In this document: one piece after another, positions 1 through 12,800 of the stretch
Numbering within the stretch: the first letter of the stretch is position 1
Layout: the number at the start of each line of letters is the position of its first letter
Assembly: GCF_003589595.1 (NCBI RefSeq)
Contig: NW_020653750.1
Location: forward strand, 1,971,943 to 2,035,942
Direction: 5' to 3'
DNA: 64,000 bases
DNA from: Hyposmocoma kahamanoa
Taxonomy: Eukaryota > Arthropoda > Insecta > Lepidoptera > Cosmopterigidae
Translations under genes and position numbers: made by a program
The notes under the pieces: model-generated
Told to the model about the DNA's origin: nothing
What the model saw: only the letters and a program-made list of their open reading frames with translations
Database searches by the model: none

Positions 1-910
1 CTAGGGACACGGGTCCCTAGTAGACGGAAAAATTTCGATATTCGATTGATACTTTTTAGTATCGAGTGCGTTTCCCTCCGATACCGATACTTTTGTGCTC
101 GATACTTTTACAAGTATTTGTACTTTTTGACAAGTATCGTATCGTTTTGAATAATTCCTACTTATGACACCTCATACTATAATTCAAGGCACCTAGCGAT
201 ATTTTTAAATAAGAAAATTTTATCACAAATTACTTGGCTGTATATTATATGCCACCATTTGCCTGTTTAAAAGAAGTTTGTCCCTTCTTCAGAACGTTAG
301 TTCTAAAAAGCAGGCAATACTGTATCAAAAACGAGAAACAGACCGTCACCATACGACTTACAATTATATGGACGTCGGGTCTGCGCTAAAAAGTGTCCAC
401 ACTTGTAAGGCCCTAAAATCGTATACAGAGCGCGACACTCCGCTTTAGTCTTCATTTGTTCTACGGACAGCGCGATACTGCGATGACATAACAATTTAAA
501 TTTCGAATAGGTTGACTTGGGACATTTTTTTCGTGGTTTTTGTATTAGACCCGTCGTCCATTTATTTATAAGTCAATGGTCACCATATACATTTTTGTTT
601 TTGAGTAATTGTACAGAGGAGTGGGAAATTGAAAATTTAAGTAACACAAATTATGTGAAATGACGATTGATTGAATTGGTCAATTGATTGAATTAATCAA
701 TTTTTTTTTACTATTTGTTTTAATTAAAAATCATACGTCGATGAACAAAGACAAATTCATGTGTTTCATTCCGCCTTTAAGTAGAGAAAATCTGCAGGAC
801 AAAAGTACCTATACTTTTGTTTCGATACTTTTATGAGTACGATACTTTTTATGCGATACTACTCATGAGTACAATATCGATATTTTTGATTCGACACTAT
901 GTCGCTAGCA
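1..910. repeat. Unclassified repeat rich in GATACTTTT words
   Basis: No gene is visible here. The window opens with a small palindrome (CTAGGGA, 6-base spacer, TCCCTAG). Short words of the form CGATACTTTT recur at about 20-150 and again at about 805-900, in the same orientation at both ends. Clustered subterminal words of this kind are common in hAT-type elements, but I cannot define terminal repeats or a target duplication, so the classification stays open. The 63-codon reading frame on the minus strand at 303-494 has no recognisable content. Confidence 0.35.
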
Positions 911-1092
911 TCTACTACATAAATATCAAGTAATTATCTATAGGCGAGAAAAATAAATATTTTTCCAGATTTTTTTCCAATATTTCTCCTATTTTTTAAC
1001 TACCACATTTGACGTTGACACCTGTCAAAAGTTGAAGTTACTGAACGAAAACGATGGAGCCAACAAGAGGTGGTGGTGGTGTGATTGTTGCT

Positions 1093-1107
1093 TAGAGGAT
1101 GGAAAAA
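1093..1107. repeat. Short repeated word AGAGGATGGAAAAA
   Basis: The word AGAGGATGGAAAAA occurs here, and its complement TTTTTCCATCCTCTAA occurs at about 41127-41143 and 50166-50181. A 14-15 base match in three places of AT-rich DNA suggests pieces of one dispersed repeat. The rest of 911-1550 shows no gene or clear element. Confidence 0.3.
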
Positions 1108-1560
1108 GATTGTTGGAGGTTTTTGACGCTGTTGTAAAATCATTTTGAATCTCGTTTTTCTTTCTAAGTGATTTCTAAATAAACAAGCTTGTCATATAAT
1201 TCATGCTAAATAATGCTTTAAAAGATATTTCTAAACGCAGAACATTATATGAGCCTTCGGAATTATATCTTCCAATTTATCGGGATTTTTTACGAAAAAA
1301 TTCCACTATTTGAAATTTTTCGGAAAATTACCCAACAGTAGTTAAAATGGAAATTATTAATAATAATTTCACACATTAACGGGTTGTGGCGAAATCGTTG
1401 CGCAAAACGACCGAGCCATTTTTAAAACTTGAACTTATTCAATGAGCTGAATTGCCATCCTCGATTATTTATTTAGATTAAAAATTACCAAAATCGTAAC
1501 CAGATAAAAATAGTTTTTTTTATCGGTAAAAAAGCACTGCAGTTATCTTACCGCAGCACG

Positions 1561-1677
1561 TACAGGGTCAAGAGCCCGTCAAGCTTGACACTTAAGATTT
1601 AAATCCAACCCTATGCCGCTTACGATAATAACGAACAAAAGTTCAAAGTGTCAAGCTTGACGTGCACTTGACTGTAC
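1561..1677. repeat. Inverted-repeat (MITE-like) element
   Basis: Two imperfect inverted arms of about 33 bases (around 1561-1594 and 1643-1676) share the core GTCAAGCTTGAC and are separated by about 50 bases. A third copy of the arm occurs at about 3543-3577. This arrangement fits a small non-autonomous DNA element or fold-back repeat. No reading frame is present. Confidence 0.5.
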
Positions 1678-1781
1678 GTGTGTATCTAAATTAGATCTGA
1701 TTGAGATCGCCAATAGCGCGCGCTTATTACAATTTTATCGCGCGAGTCGCGACTGTCATACGTAGCCATACTACGGGGGCC

Positions 1782-1867
1782 GAACTCTACTCAATGCTCA
1801 AGTCACGACTTAAGTATGATTTCAAGCACTAAAATCATGCTCAAGTCCTGACTTGAGCATTGAGTTC
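1782..1867. repeat. Long fold-back hairpin
   Basis: The two halves are reverse complements over about 36 bases, apart from one 5-base bulge and three mismatches. The outer arm ATGCTCAAGTCA matches TGACTTGAGCAT, the inner arm ends in ATGATTT/AAATCAT, and about nine bases form the loop. It is most likely a fold-back MITE. A small-RNA precursor is possible but nothing else supports it. Confidence 0.6.
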
Positions 1868-1904
1868 TGGAATATGACCTATAGAATTGGATTTAAGTCA
1901 TTCA

Positions 1905-2790
1905 GTTTTTTTTATTTTTTTATTTATTGTATAAAGGACAAAATACACAAATATGTTTCTAATCGCATTTTAAACCACTAAGGTTTGTCATAATGCGACC
2001 TGTATCTACACAATATAAATTTGAACATGCTAGCAGAAGTTTATATTTAAGTGTAAATATTTAAGTAATTTGTATAAATAATCTATAATATATATGTTAC
2101 TAAAATTAATAGGATTGGGTAAATACATTCATCTTATTACATTAAATGTTCATCACATTTTTTTAAGTTTTGTACAAAGTAATCTTTAAGTTTATGTTTT
2201 ATATTAATGGTTGTTAAGGTATTTCGTAGTTCCAGTGGTAACTTATTAATAAGTCGGGGAAGAAGGAAGGTAGATGTTCTTTCGCCGTACACATTATTCG
2301 CGCGACTCGTTAGCAACCGGTCCTCAGCCATCGCCCGCGTACACACGGGATGATTTATTACTTGTTTAAGATCGTTGTCAAAAAACATAGATTTTAAAAA
2401 CATAAATACTTAAATTGGGTATAAACAGGTAAGATTCTACAATGTTTAAAAATACCAATATCATTATCCTTCATTTGAAGTCGGATTTTATTTGATACAA
2501 TGTGTCTTAGAATATTAACTTGTAGGTTATATATTTTATTTAAGAATGAGTTAAAGGTACGACTGTAGCTACATAAACCATACTGAATATACGATTCTGC
2601 TAACGAGTTGTGTAAAGCATTAGTTTGACTTTAAAGGGGATTCTTTTCTTTAATATTATCATATTAGCCAAAAATTGCCTCAGTTTATTACAAATATATT
2701 CTATATGGCTACTCCAATTAAAGTTATGATCTATTTGTAAACCGAGATAGGTCTGGCCATTTACAACATCTATACAAGGGCACTCGCAGC
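1905..2790 (-). mobile_element. CR1/Jockey-like LINE, 3' fragment
   Basis: The minus strand encodes the C-terminal part of a non-LTR reverse transcriptase. Around 2790-2630 it reads through a thumb motif (GQTYLGLQIDHNFNW followed by a KLRQFLANM segment). At 2403-2137 an 88-codon stretch encodes the usual tail (NVYGERTSTFLLPRLINKLP). On the plus strand T-rich runs at about 1907-1925 mark the element's A-rich 3' end. The frame is broken several times, so this is a dead 5'-truncated copy. Its reading frame continues across the hAT-type insertion at 2791-3511, so it was the target of that insertion. The tail resembles the LINE at 27990-30312. Confidence 0.7.
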
Positions 2791-3511
2791 TAGAGATGGG
2801 AAAAACTGCTTATTTTTGTAAACGTTCAAACGCATGCTTTTTTTAAGAAAAAGCGTGCTTTTTTAAATGCTTTTTAGTTTGAAGCTAACAAAATCGTTTA
2901 GAAAACGTTTAAGCGCATAGACTTTTATGTTAAAAAAGCTTGCAACGTTGTTGTGTTGATAGCGAAACGCAACAGTAGACCACTAAAGGTTTTAAGGTAA
3001 GTAAGTATTTTTGTAAAAAACAAGTTATATTTTTATTTAGGACATCATAACATTACTATATTAACATTTTGTTCTTTGGCGTTTAAAAGCGTTTAAAAAC
3101 ATAAGTTGATAAACTTTTGTAGTTGTTAACCGTTGAAATGGAAAATCTGCTTACTTTTTAACAAACAAACGTACGTTTAAAACGCGTGCTTGTAAAAGCA
3201 CGCTTTTTAAACGTACGTTAAAAAAGCTTTTCACTTATATGATTTTTAGTTTGATGCTTAGAAATTCGTTTAGAAAAACGTTTAGGCGCATAGACTTTAT
3301 GTTTAAAAAAGCTTACAACGTTGAATTAATTTATTTAGGAAACATAGATGGCGCTACTTGAAACTTAGGCACGTTGTAAAAAATGTAATTAATAAGTATC
3401 TATAGAACAGATCAGTGACCAACGCTTACGCTTAAAATGAAAAGCGTGCTTATGCGCTTATTTTAAAAAGCAGACTTTTTTAAGTGCTTTTCGTTGAAAC
3501 GCCCACCTCTA
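2791..3511. mobile_element. Non-autonomous hAT-type element with 8-bp target duplication
   Basis: The element begins TAGAGATGGG and ends CCCACCTCTA, giving a 10-bp terminal inverted repeat with one mismatch. It is flanked on both sides by CTCGCAGC (2783-2790 and 3512-3519), the 8-bp target duplication expected for hAT transposons. It has no coding capacity. Inside are AAAGCGTGCTT-type words in both orientations and an internal direct repeat of about 80 bases (about 2866-2955 and 3240-3325). Removing the element and one duplication rejoins the LINE frame of 1905-2790. Confidence 0.85.
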
Positions 3512-3829
3512 CTCGCAGCTACCAGTTTTTGGGTAGTGAAGACAAGTGTAAAGCTTGACGTGTTCTTGACTCTGTACGAGTAACGCTACTTGTGATTACT
3601 GAGTATAGTGAACTGTGGTAACGCCTCTGAGTTGCTACTAGCATCCCTAGTAAGTTTGTGATGTAATTAAAAAAAAAAATGTCAAACACAAAATTTGTAA
3701 GGAATTTTGTCGGTTTTATGTTCGTGTTGAAATCTAATAAAATCGTAATAAGAATAGTACAAGTCTGTAAAATTAGAATTTACTTACCGTGGTCCCTTAC
3801 GCACATTCAGCAAATGCGCTGCAGCAAAA

Positions 3830-6800
3830 ATGGATGTGCAATTTGGGCCAAATGCAGTCGATGAACCGGTACCTACGTTATTTTTTATTATAAATACTTT
3901 ATTTTAACAACCACATCTTTTCGATCGATTTAACGTATTGAAAACAAATACTGTAATTTGGTTCCTTTGAGTAATAATTATTTCTATATTGCCTAGATTA
4001 TGCAGTTAAGACTCACGTTAGGTTAATAATAGTGGTTATCATAATATTTTATATCTTCCAGAACTTGCTGTACAAACTTCAGCGTAAAATCAAAGTGTTC
4101 AATACTGTCAACCCTCTTTCAAACCGTGGGTATAATTTAGTAGTGTCTAGTAGCAAATATGGTGTTGTTTTTGTTGGATCACCTAATGGAATGTTATCAG
4201 GTAAAGACAATCTACAAATAAGCTTGTTTTGATTAGACTGTTGTGAAAGGGAGGGCAGGCCAATTTTAAATATAGCAGTCCTACACTGCCAGGTTGAATT
4301 TAGTGCATTTTTAACATATTGTAGACTATAATAATATAACATTTGTAGAACTCAGTCAAAATAACTTTCTCAATAAGTGAGAGGAGAATTTATACAAATA
4401 AACATGGTTTATTGAGGTCTAATCTGTGCAAAACAAGCATTACAAACAAAAGCCTTGTTTTCACAGTGCTATCATACTCTTGTTTCATATGAACACTTGA
4501 GACAAAGTTTATTTGTCTCATGTGGTCTTGTACTGTATTTATTATTATTACTAAAATATTGTATTGTCATCTAATCTATATAAATTTATGAAATAAGACT
4601 AGATAATAAATTAAAATCAAAGTATGGTGCACATATTGCTTGGATACACATATCTTGCTTTACCAAATTTTACAAACAGTTTAAATAAAGAAAATAACAT
4701 TTCTATGTTCTAAATTGCAGTGTATTACTTGAGAGATTTGATAAACAGGGAGAGCGATCCCCAGCATATGGTGGTTAAGCTTCAAGAAAGGCCAACACAC
4801 ATTGCAGTAAGCTGCGACCAGGAGCTGTTAGTTGTCACTGGGGGTCAAGTGCTGTATGTTTACAGAGTTGCTGATTTTCAGGGTCAGGTAAAATAACCAC
4901 AAAAATGCACATTTGTCTTCTACTACATCTATGTATGCAGAGTTATTTGTAAACTACTCTCTCACTCTTACTATCTCACAGGACTATATTATTAATGTCA
5001 TAAACAATATTATTCTATGACTTTTTACAAAACAATAATTAACCTATGAAAAATAAACTATTAGGTTGCTGTTGTACTATTTCATACTTTTTAGATATGT
5101 ATTTGGTGGTAAGGTTGTAAGTTCAAATATGCAGGCGTCCTGCCCAACAATCCCCACCCCTGCTCTGGCGTTTTGCATTGGACCACACAGACGTATGACT
5201 GTTTAGAGCAATTTTTAATTTCCTACAAAAGTAAAATCTCATGAGTTGTTAAAAGTCATGGACTGAAGTTGCTGTTTATGATATTAGTAATACAGTCCTG
5301 CAAGGTTGTTAATATTTTATAAATAACTCTGTATATAGGTTTCACAATTGTTACAGATAGAAAATATTTAAAACTTATAAACAGCAAATATTTTCTTCAA
5401 TGTAATAGCAACTTCGGCCTATACATTCTTTTTGCAGAAGACTGCAAGTTGCAATTGAAAATGATTAATGGAAAAAAGAATCTGAAAATACATATTCTAC
5501 AATTTAAAACTATGTTTTGCTAAACTGCTGTGAGAATTAATTAAATGTTTTTGCATTATAGCACGCATCCAATTAAAAATGTTTGATAAAATCAAAAGTA
5601 TAAAAATATCCTTTTTAGAATGTATCCATGAAGAGCTTCAAATTGGATGCCAGTCAATCTACCTTTGTGTCAGCATTGCAATGGAACCCATGTGTACCCG
5701 ATACCTTAGCCATTGTGTTTTTTGATGGCACTTTATTGGTTGCACAAGTAGCGAGTGGAGATATTAAAAAAGCTCAGTCGAAAGCTCGGTAAGATATTCT
5801 AGAACTTACTTTGTTCTTGTGTACTTGTCTGTTCCATATTAATGCTCAAGTACTACAATATATATTTCATTCTTGCAATAAGTCTATGATATTTAACTGC
5901 CTCCGTGGCCGAACGGTTACCATGCCGGACTGCCACGCAGAGGTCCCAGGTTCGATTCCCGGGCTGGGAGAAATATTTGTATGGCCTACATTTATTTCTC
6001 TCGTGAGTTTGGGTGTAATTTGTGGTTGTCTATGTGTGTGTCCATGGCACCCGCGACACAGGGTTTCCCTAGTGCGGGGCTATGTTGAGTGTGAGCGTAA
6101 GATATATCTAGGGTCGGCAGACTAAAGCACGTAAGTCAAAAAAGTGCTTCATTTGTTAATATACTTGGTACTTGGTGTAACGGGCTAGTGTCCGCAACTC
6201 GACGTCAAGGCGCCTATTTTGCGTGTGGTGGGTGCAGGGTCCTACTCGTGCCACCCAAGCTCCTCCAGGATTCTCAGCAGCCTCCTCGGTTTGCTGAAGA
6301 CTTTGGGGAGCGACCTTGGCACTCCAAGGTACTTTGCCCTGTAGTTGGCCACGCCGGAGCACTGTAGTAGGATGTGCGCAGCCGTTTCCTCCCCCTCCAT
6401 GCACGCTCTGCATAAAGGGCTGTCTGTGATACCTAAATTGAAAAGGTGTTTATTGTATGGACCATGACCTGTTAGGGCGGCAGTTAGATTGCAAAGCTCT
6501 TGCCTGTTGAGTTTAATTAATATTCGTGATAGACTGGCATTGAGCGTTGGGGGTGCTTCCCTCGCCTGTCTACAAACCAAGGGTAAGTAAGGGTGGTCCA
6601 TGTATTATTATGTGAAGTTTTTGTACCTTTGTGTATAGTTGTTCTGGACCATTGGTAGGGGAGGGACACTATGGGTTCTGGACCTACTGCGTCCGTCTCC
6701 GACCCTTTTCTGGCTAGTTCATCTGCTGCGTCATTGCCACGTGAGCCGCTGTGTCCTTTAATCCACTGTAGAGTTAAGTGGTTTTGTATACATACCTCCA

Positions 6801-9800
6801 TGAGTGCTTGATGGCATTCATAAATGAGTCCTGAGTTTATGTCATAGCTGTTCAGTGCTTGAAGTACTGACATACTGTCAGAGAGTATTCGAATGGAGTG
6901 GTTCTTTACTCTTCTCGCTATGATTGCTTCTGCCGCCAACTTGATGCCCATGCATTCAGCCTGGAATACTGTGTTGTGGTCACCAAGCGGTGTTGATATC
7001 CTGATATTGAGGTCTTCTGAGAATACCCCAGTACCTGTTCCTGAATTTGTTTTAGATCCATCGGTGAAAACGCGGACCTCTCTGGGGTTCAGTCCTTCAT
7101 TTGGATCTTCAAACAATTGTATCTTATATATATAATTGTATCAATATATCAATTGTATCTTTATATCTTATTATATAAAGGATTTCTGTATGTGGGGTCC
7201 TCATGTGCTTCCAAAGGCCGGTTCTGTTTAGACGTACTGCTGTTGACGCCGCTTCCTGTCTGATGAACATTGGGAAGGGTCGCAGGTCCAGCATCGCTTC
7301 GAGGGCCGCAGTCGGAGTTGTCCTCATGCAGCCGGTCGTTGCCATGCAAGCCAGTCTTTGGAATTTGTCCAGCTTGTCGGTTGCGGTCGTCAGTTTGGTT
7401 CGTGGCCACCATACTATCGCGCCGTAACTGATCATGGGTCTTATCACCGCTGTGTAGAGCCATAGTGTTATTTTGGGTGAGAGTCCCCATTGTTTACCTA
7501 CCATTCTATGGCACTGCCAGAAGGTGATAGTGGCTTTTTTAATTTTGTTGTCCAGATGCTTGTTCCAATTCAACTCCATTAAAAGAAAGAAAAATTAAAA
7601 GAAAGAAAAGAAAATTGTTGTCCAGTATTACTCCCAAGTACTTGACTTCGGTTGATATCTGTAGTTCTGTACTGAAGAGTTTGGGTAGTAGGTAGTTACC
7701 CAGTAGTCTTTTGTTTGTAAACATTACTAGTTCCGTCTTTGTTGTCCGTCATGGGGTCTTATTTGCTGTTGTTTTTATAGTTCTTAATTTTAGCATGTTG
7801 CTAATCCAGCTGATGAGCACTTCATCCACTTCGTGTCTCCTCAGTGCTGATTGTATGCTGGAGAAGTTGGTTTTATCGAAGGCTCCTTCAATGTCGATAA
7901 AGGTGCCTAGGCAGATTGCTTTGTCTTTGAGGGCCACTTCTATCTTCCCCACAACGGCATGTAGGGCCGATTCAGTGGACTTGCCTTGACTGTATGCATG
8001 TTGGTTTCCGTGTAGTGGTATGTTCTTAAGCGCTCCATCCCTCAGTTCTCTGTCACATAACCTTTCTAATGTTTTCAAGAAGAACGATGTGAGGCTGATT
8101 GGTCTGAAGGACTTCGCGTCAGTGTAGTCGTTTTTACCTGGTTTCGGTATAAATATGACTTTTACCTCTCGCCAGCTGTAGGGCACATAGCTGAACGCTA
8201 GACAGGCCTGAAAGATGTTGACCAGGTGCTGGACCAGTGTGTCCCCGCCCCATTGTAGGAGTGCGGGGAATACTCCATCTTGGCCCGGAGCTTTGTACGG
8301 TTTAAAGGTGTTTACTGCCCATTTTGTCTTTTCGTATGTTACTACTTGTTCAGCGTATCGCCAGTTATGGATCGATGTATTGTAGTTCATTTCTTCGCAC
8401 CTTTCGTCTTATACGAACCTACATCCTGGGAAATGTGCTTCCAGTAGGGTTCTCTCCGTGTCCGCAGGGGAAGTTGTGTATGTGTTGTCTATTTTGCGTA
8501 TTGAACCTAGCTCAGTTGAATTTGAGTTGCCTAGGATTTTCCTTATTCTGTTCGCTTGTGCACAAGACGTGATGTTCCCGCAGTAGCCTCGCCATGACGC
8601 GGTGCTCCTGAATCGTATGCGCTTTTTTAGCTTGGATTTGGCCGTCTTGTAGTTTTCCCAGTCCTCATCCGCGCATGTGTTCATTGCTCTATTGAAGCGT
8701 CTCCTTACCCTTCTGCGTAGCCTTTCAAGCTCAGGCCCCCACCAGTGTTGGCCTTGCCGCGGGGCAGATTCACTCAGTGGGCATGCGGAGTTATAGCTGC
8801 TCAATATGTTTGATGTCAGTTCTGTAACCTGTGTTTCTATCTGTGCTGTGTCCAGCAGTCTTCCCGGTGCTACCGGTTCCCCCAGGCTCTGGTGTAGTTT
8901 GTCAATGTATATTTTACGGTCGGTTATATACTTCCAACAACACAAAAAATATAATTATATATTTTTTGTGTTGTTGGAAGTTAAATAAATAACCTCTAGA
9001 ATAAAGTTCGAAATTTATGAAGTAACAAGTGAATTTGACTTACGTGCTTTTGCCAGTAGATCTTATTAGATAGATATTAATTTAAATGAATGATGTTGGA
9101 TTTTGACTTGTGCTTTAGTCCGCTGACCCTAGATATATTGTCAGAATTTGTGCATTGTGTATCCAACCTTATAGCCTGCCTTTTTTGAAGATGGAGTAAA
9201 ATTACTTTTGTGGGGTTGCCTGTTTTCATTAAAATTTGAAATAGTCATGTATGTAATTGTTGTCGAGTTTATCGAAAATAGGTACAATTTTGTGAAAAAT
9301 CTACCATATTGTAAATGTCACAACGTTCTAATGATTACTAATTGTGTTATTGTGTTGTTTATTTTTATTTTGACAGTTGGTCTACTAGTATCAAAATCAA
9401 TTTGTCATACACATTTTAATAATGACAGGTGGATTTGATTATGTATATTAAATTGAAATGAAAATTTTTGTCTCCTATTTGTATTTTTTATACACACAAA
9501 AATGAACAACCCAAATGAACCCGTGTCCAGCAGTTGGACGAATAATAGGCCGATTATGAATGAAATCAAATAAATTCGGCTATTTATTTCATAAGCGTAA
9601 ATGACGTTCAGTCGATAGTCGATATAATATTTATCAACTGCAATCACTAGCTGCTTGCAAGCAGGCAACACTTTTGCACAATGAACTGTCATTTTACTCC
9701 ATCTTCAAAAAAGACAGCCTATAGCTACTTGTAGTTTATTAAACTGGCCTGTTATCTCAAATAGATTGTTGTTCACAGATGCATTTGCTGGAGTCCAAAA

Positions 9801-12800
9801 GGCAAACAGCTGGTAACAGGAAACAGCGATGGGACACTTAGTCAATACAAACCAGATTTGACACTTGCCAAGAATGTAGCAGCACCAAATATCTTTGAAG
9901 GAGCCCCTATAGAAGCTCTTGCTATATACTGGATATCAACTTTTCAGTTTGCTGTTGTATATAAGAAAGCTTCGAATACTGAAAATAATGGCATTGGTAA
10001 CCATTTCTTTGAACCATTTTATTTTGCAGCAACAGTATGTGGGGCAATGAGTTAGGATGCACAACTATTTGCTATCTGTTGTGAAATGGATAGTATTTAA
10101 AAATCCTGTCAGACCAGATATTTCGAGTGAAGTGATGGGAATTCCTGTGTGCTAATTTTGTATTGTTTTGGAGAAAACTTACTTCAAACTTCTTTGATTT
10201 TTATTTTACATTTAAATTACAAAAATTATTATTACTTTATAAAATAATAATAGAGTATATATAGTCCCACTGCTGGGTACAGGGGACTGCCTCTCACAAT
10301 GAGAGGGCTGGGGCTGTAGTTCCCACGCTGGTCGATTGTGGATTGAGAACTTAACGCACATAATTAAATTGCTTTGCAAATGCATTGCACTGCATTTTCC
10401 GTCACCGAACAGCTCGTGCAAATTAAATTAATAATAATAAAAAAATTTTTGCTAATGTGATTATAACCAGCGTAACCACTATTTATATATCTTTGCCGCT
10501 TTTCCAAAATGCAATCGTAGCTTAAGAAAATTTTAAATGCCCTTAAAACAGCTATAATTTTTTTCTGAACTAAAATATTGGAATTTTGGAATTTTGTTGA
10601 ATGAGAAATTTTTGGCAGCGGATAAACTCTATTTGGAGACTCAAAATAGCCCATGTGCTGTGTAATTCAGGGAAGATATGACACTGGACACTCTATATAA
10701 TATCTTCCAACTCGTCTGATCTGGTCTGGTCTACTGATGGCAGGTCTTCAAGCCAAAAACTGTATTTTTTTTATTGATATTAACCCAGCACAGAGGGAAA
10801 GGGTTTCTGAGAGAAATAAAGCATTTTGTATTTGTATTCCAAGTTAGTCAGGGGACAACTCTTTTTCTCTCTCATGTGTTAGTTAAAAAGGCCTAGTACT
10901 ATTATGTATTAAAATAGGGACACAAGTTAATTCGTTTATAGACAAACATTTCAAAACGGATTTCAAGACTTTGATAAAATTTTAAACATTTTTTCAAAAT
11001 GACAGCCGAATTTATATAGCAGGATATAAATTAATAAAGTATATGAACAATAAGGATTCAATGATAAGAACTGTGTCCATATGTTTTATTTTATTTACTT
11101 TTTCAGCAGTGACAATAGTAAACACACCAAAGGCTGGACCATCAACGTGTCTCAATTATGAGGACATTTGTTACAGCATGGGGTCTAACAGACCTTGTTA
11201 TTACTATCTGCAGGGATTACCACAATGGTACATATTTAACTCTCAAATACATCCTTTCTCGTAGTCTTATGTGAAATGAAAGTTAGGTATTGCTATGAAA
11301 TGGGGCGGTCTAATGCTACCATATGTTTTGCAGCAATATTATAAAACCTGTGTTTGTATATTGACAAATATAAATTAATTTCTTATTATTATTTCGGATA
11401 TAATTTTTTTCACCCTCGCATGATCTAAAAGATAAGTTTTGATTTTTTAAATGGGAGAGGTGATAATCCCCAGCAATGGCACAGTCGGGGCCGGGGTCAG
11501 GGACTTTAGTATTGAACAACACCGATTTTTGCATTTATTATTATTATTACGCACTGTCCGTCTTAAAAGCGATGTATGACTACCTGTAGTCCTGACCATC
11601 AAGATTGAAGGTTGTCAATAATTCATTGTGAAAACAATTCTTTGCATTTCAAGTTCTGGAATTCAGAAATTTGTGCTTTTGAAAAACGCAATTGAGAAAC
11701 ATCAAACCAACTTTCAAGTTTGATTGTTAGGGTGCATCACTTATATAACTAATAATTAAAACTAATATTCTTATTTAAAAATAAAACTAACCAGATTACA
11801 ATTATCATTTATGAACCATCTAAGTAACTTTCCGCTTTTTGCAAACTGAGATTGTATTTGAATACAAGATTAATGACTACTATACATAAAACAAATTATA
11901 TTTCAGGAATTTGATCCTCACGGCCTCATCAAACAGTATGGAAATTGCAACTCTTGGTTCTACTGATGGAGCAAATTGGTATCAATGGTGTCAAGTACGC
12001 ATATAGGCAAAATTCGTTATTTTTCATTTGTGATTGTAATCTGTAATAGATCCAAAAACTCCCATGGGTGGTCACACTATTTGCAACTATGAACTGTGAA
12101 CTTTGTTTTCGTAACTTTTTCTTAAATTAGAATAGAAAAAAAAGATAAAGCTCAATTAAAACAAAACTAAAATAGAATAACCAAAAAATTTAAATAAAAT
12201 CAATTAAAAATAAAATCTTAGTAATAGGTAATGACGACAAAGATAGTCAACAATATTGTTTACTAAGTAGATGTCATGTGTGCAGCTGTGGCATATGTAA
12301 AAGGATCTACTCAGCTAATGTCACCGCCAGGAAAGGCCGTGACGCTGATTTTCAGTGGACCCTAAAGTCACTAACGCCTTTTTTATATTGACCTGATTCA
12401 GCTCATTTGGTAAGAACGGTTGCCCCTGTGTGGGAACAGACGCTGATTCGTTTATAGTCAGATCGAAGAAATTTTTCTTTGTGTTGTTCCTTTGTATCAA
12501 TGATAAAAACTTGCATTATTTCAGAGTGACGAAGCAAGGCCAGAATTACCACTAACGGATAAGAAAATAGAGAACTATCCAGTTGGATTATGTATCGACA
12601 CTTGCGCCTTACATCAGTTGCCTTGGGGTAAGTGACAATTACTCTACCCGAAAGCCAGCCAGTGCAAAATCAGGTACCAGAGACTTATGATCTTATGCTA
12701 CGACTGGCAACACATTTGGCATGTTAAAGAAACTTAATATAGCTAAGGTAGGTAGCGTCGATCATAAAGAAATTACTAAAGACCACTCACATATTATAAT

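Noticed and set aside
3679..3864. Earlier Met at 3679 as the Nup214 start
   Set aside because: This frame differs from that of MDVQFGPNAVDEP and has no resemblance to the family.
5811..6125. 104-codon plus-strand reading frame
   Set aside because: It runs through the SINE; the same sequence appears in two other places without a frame.
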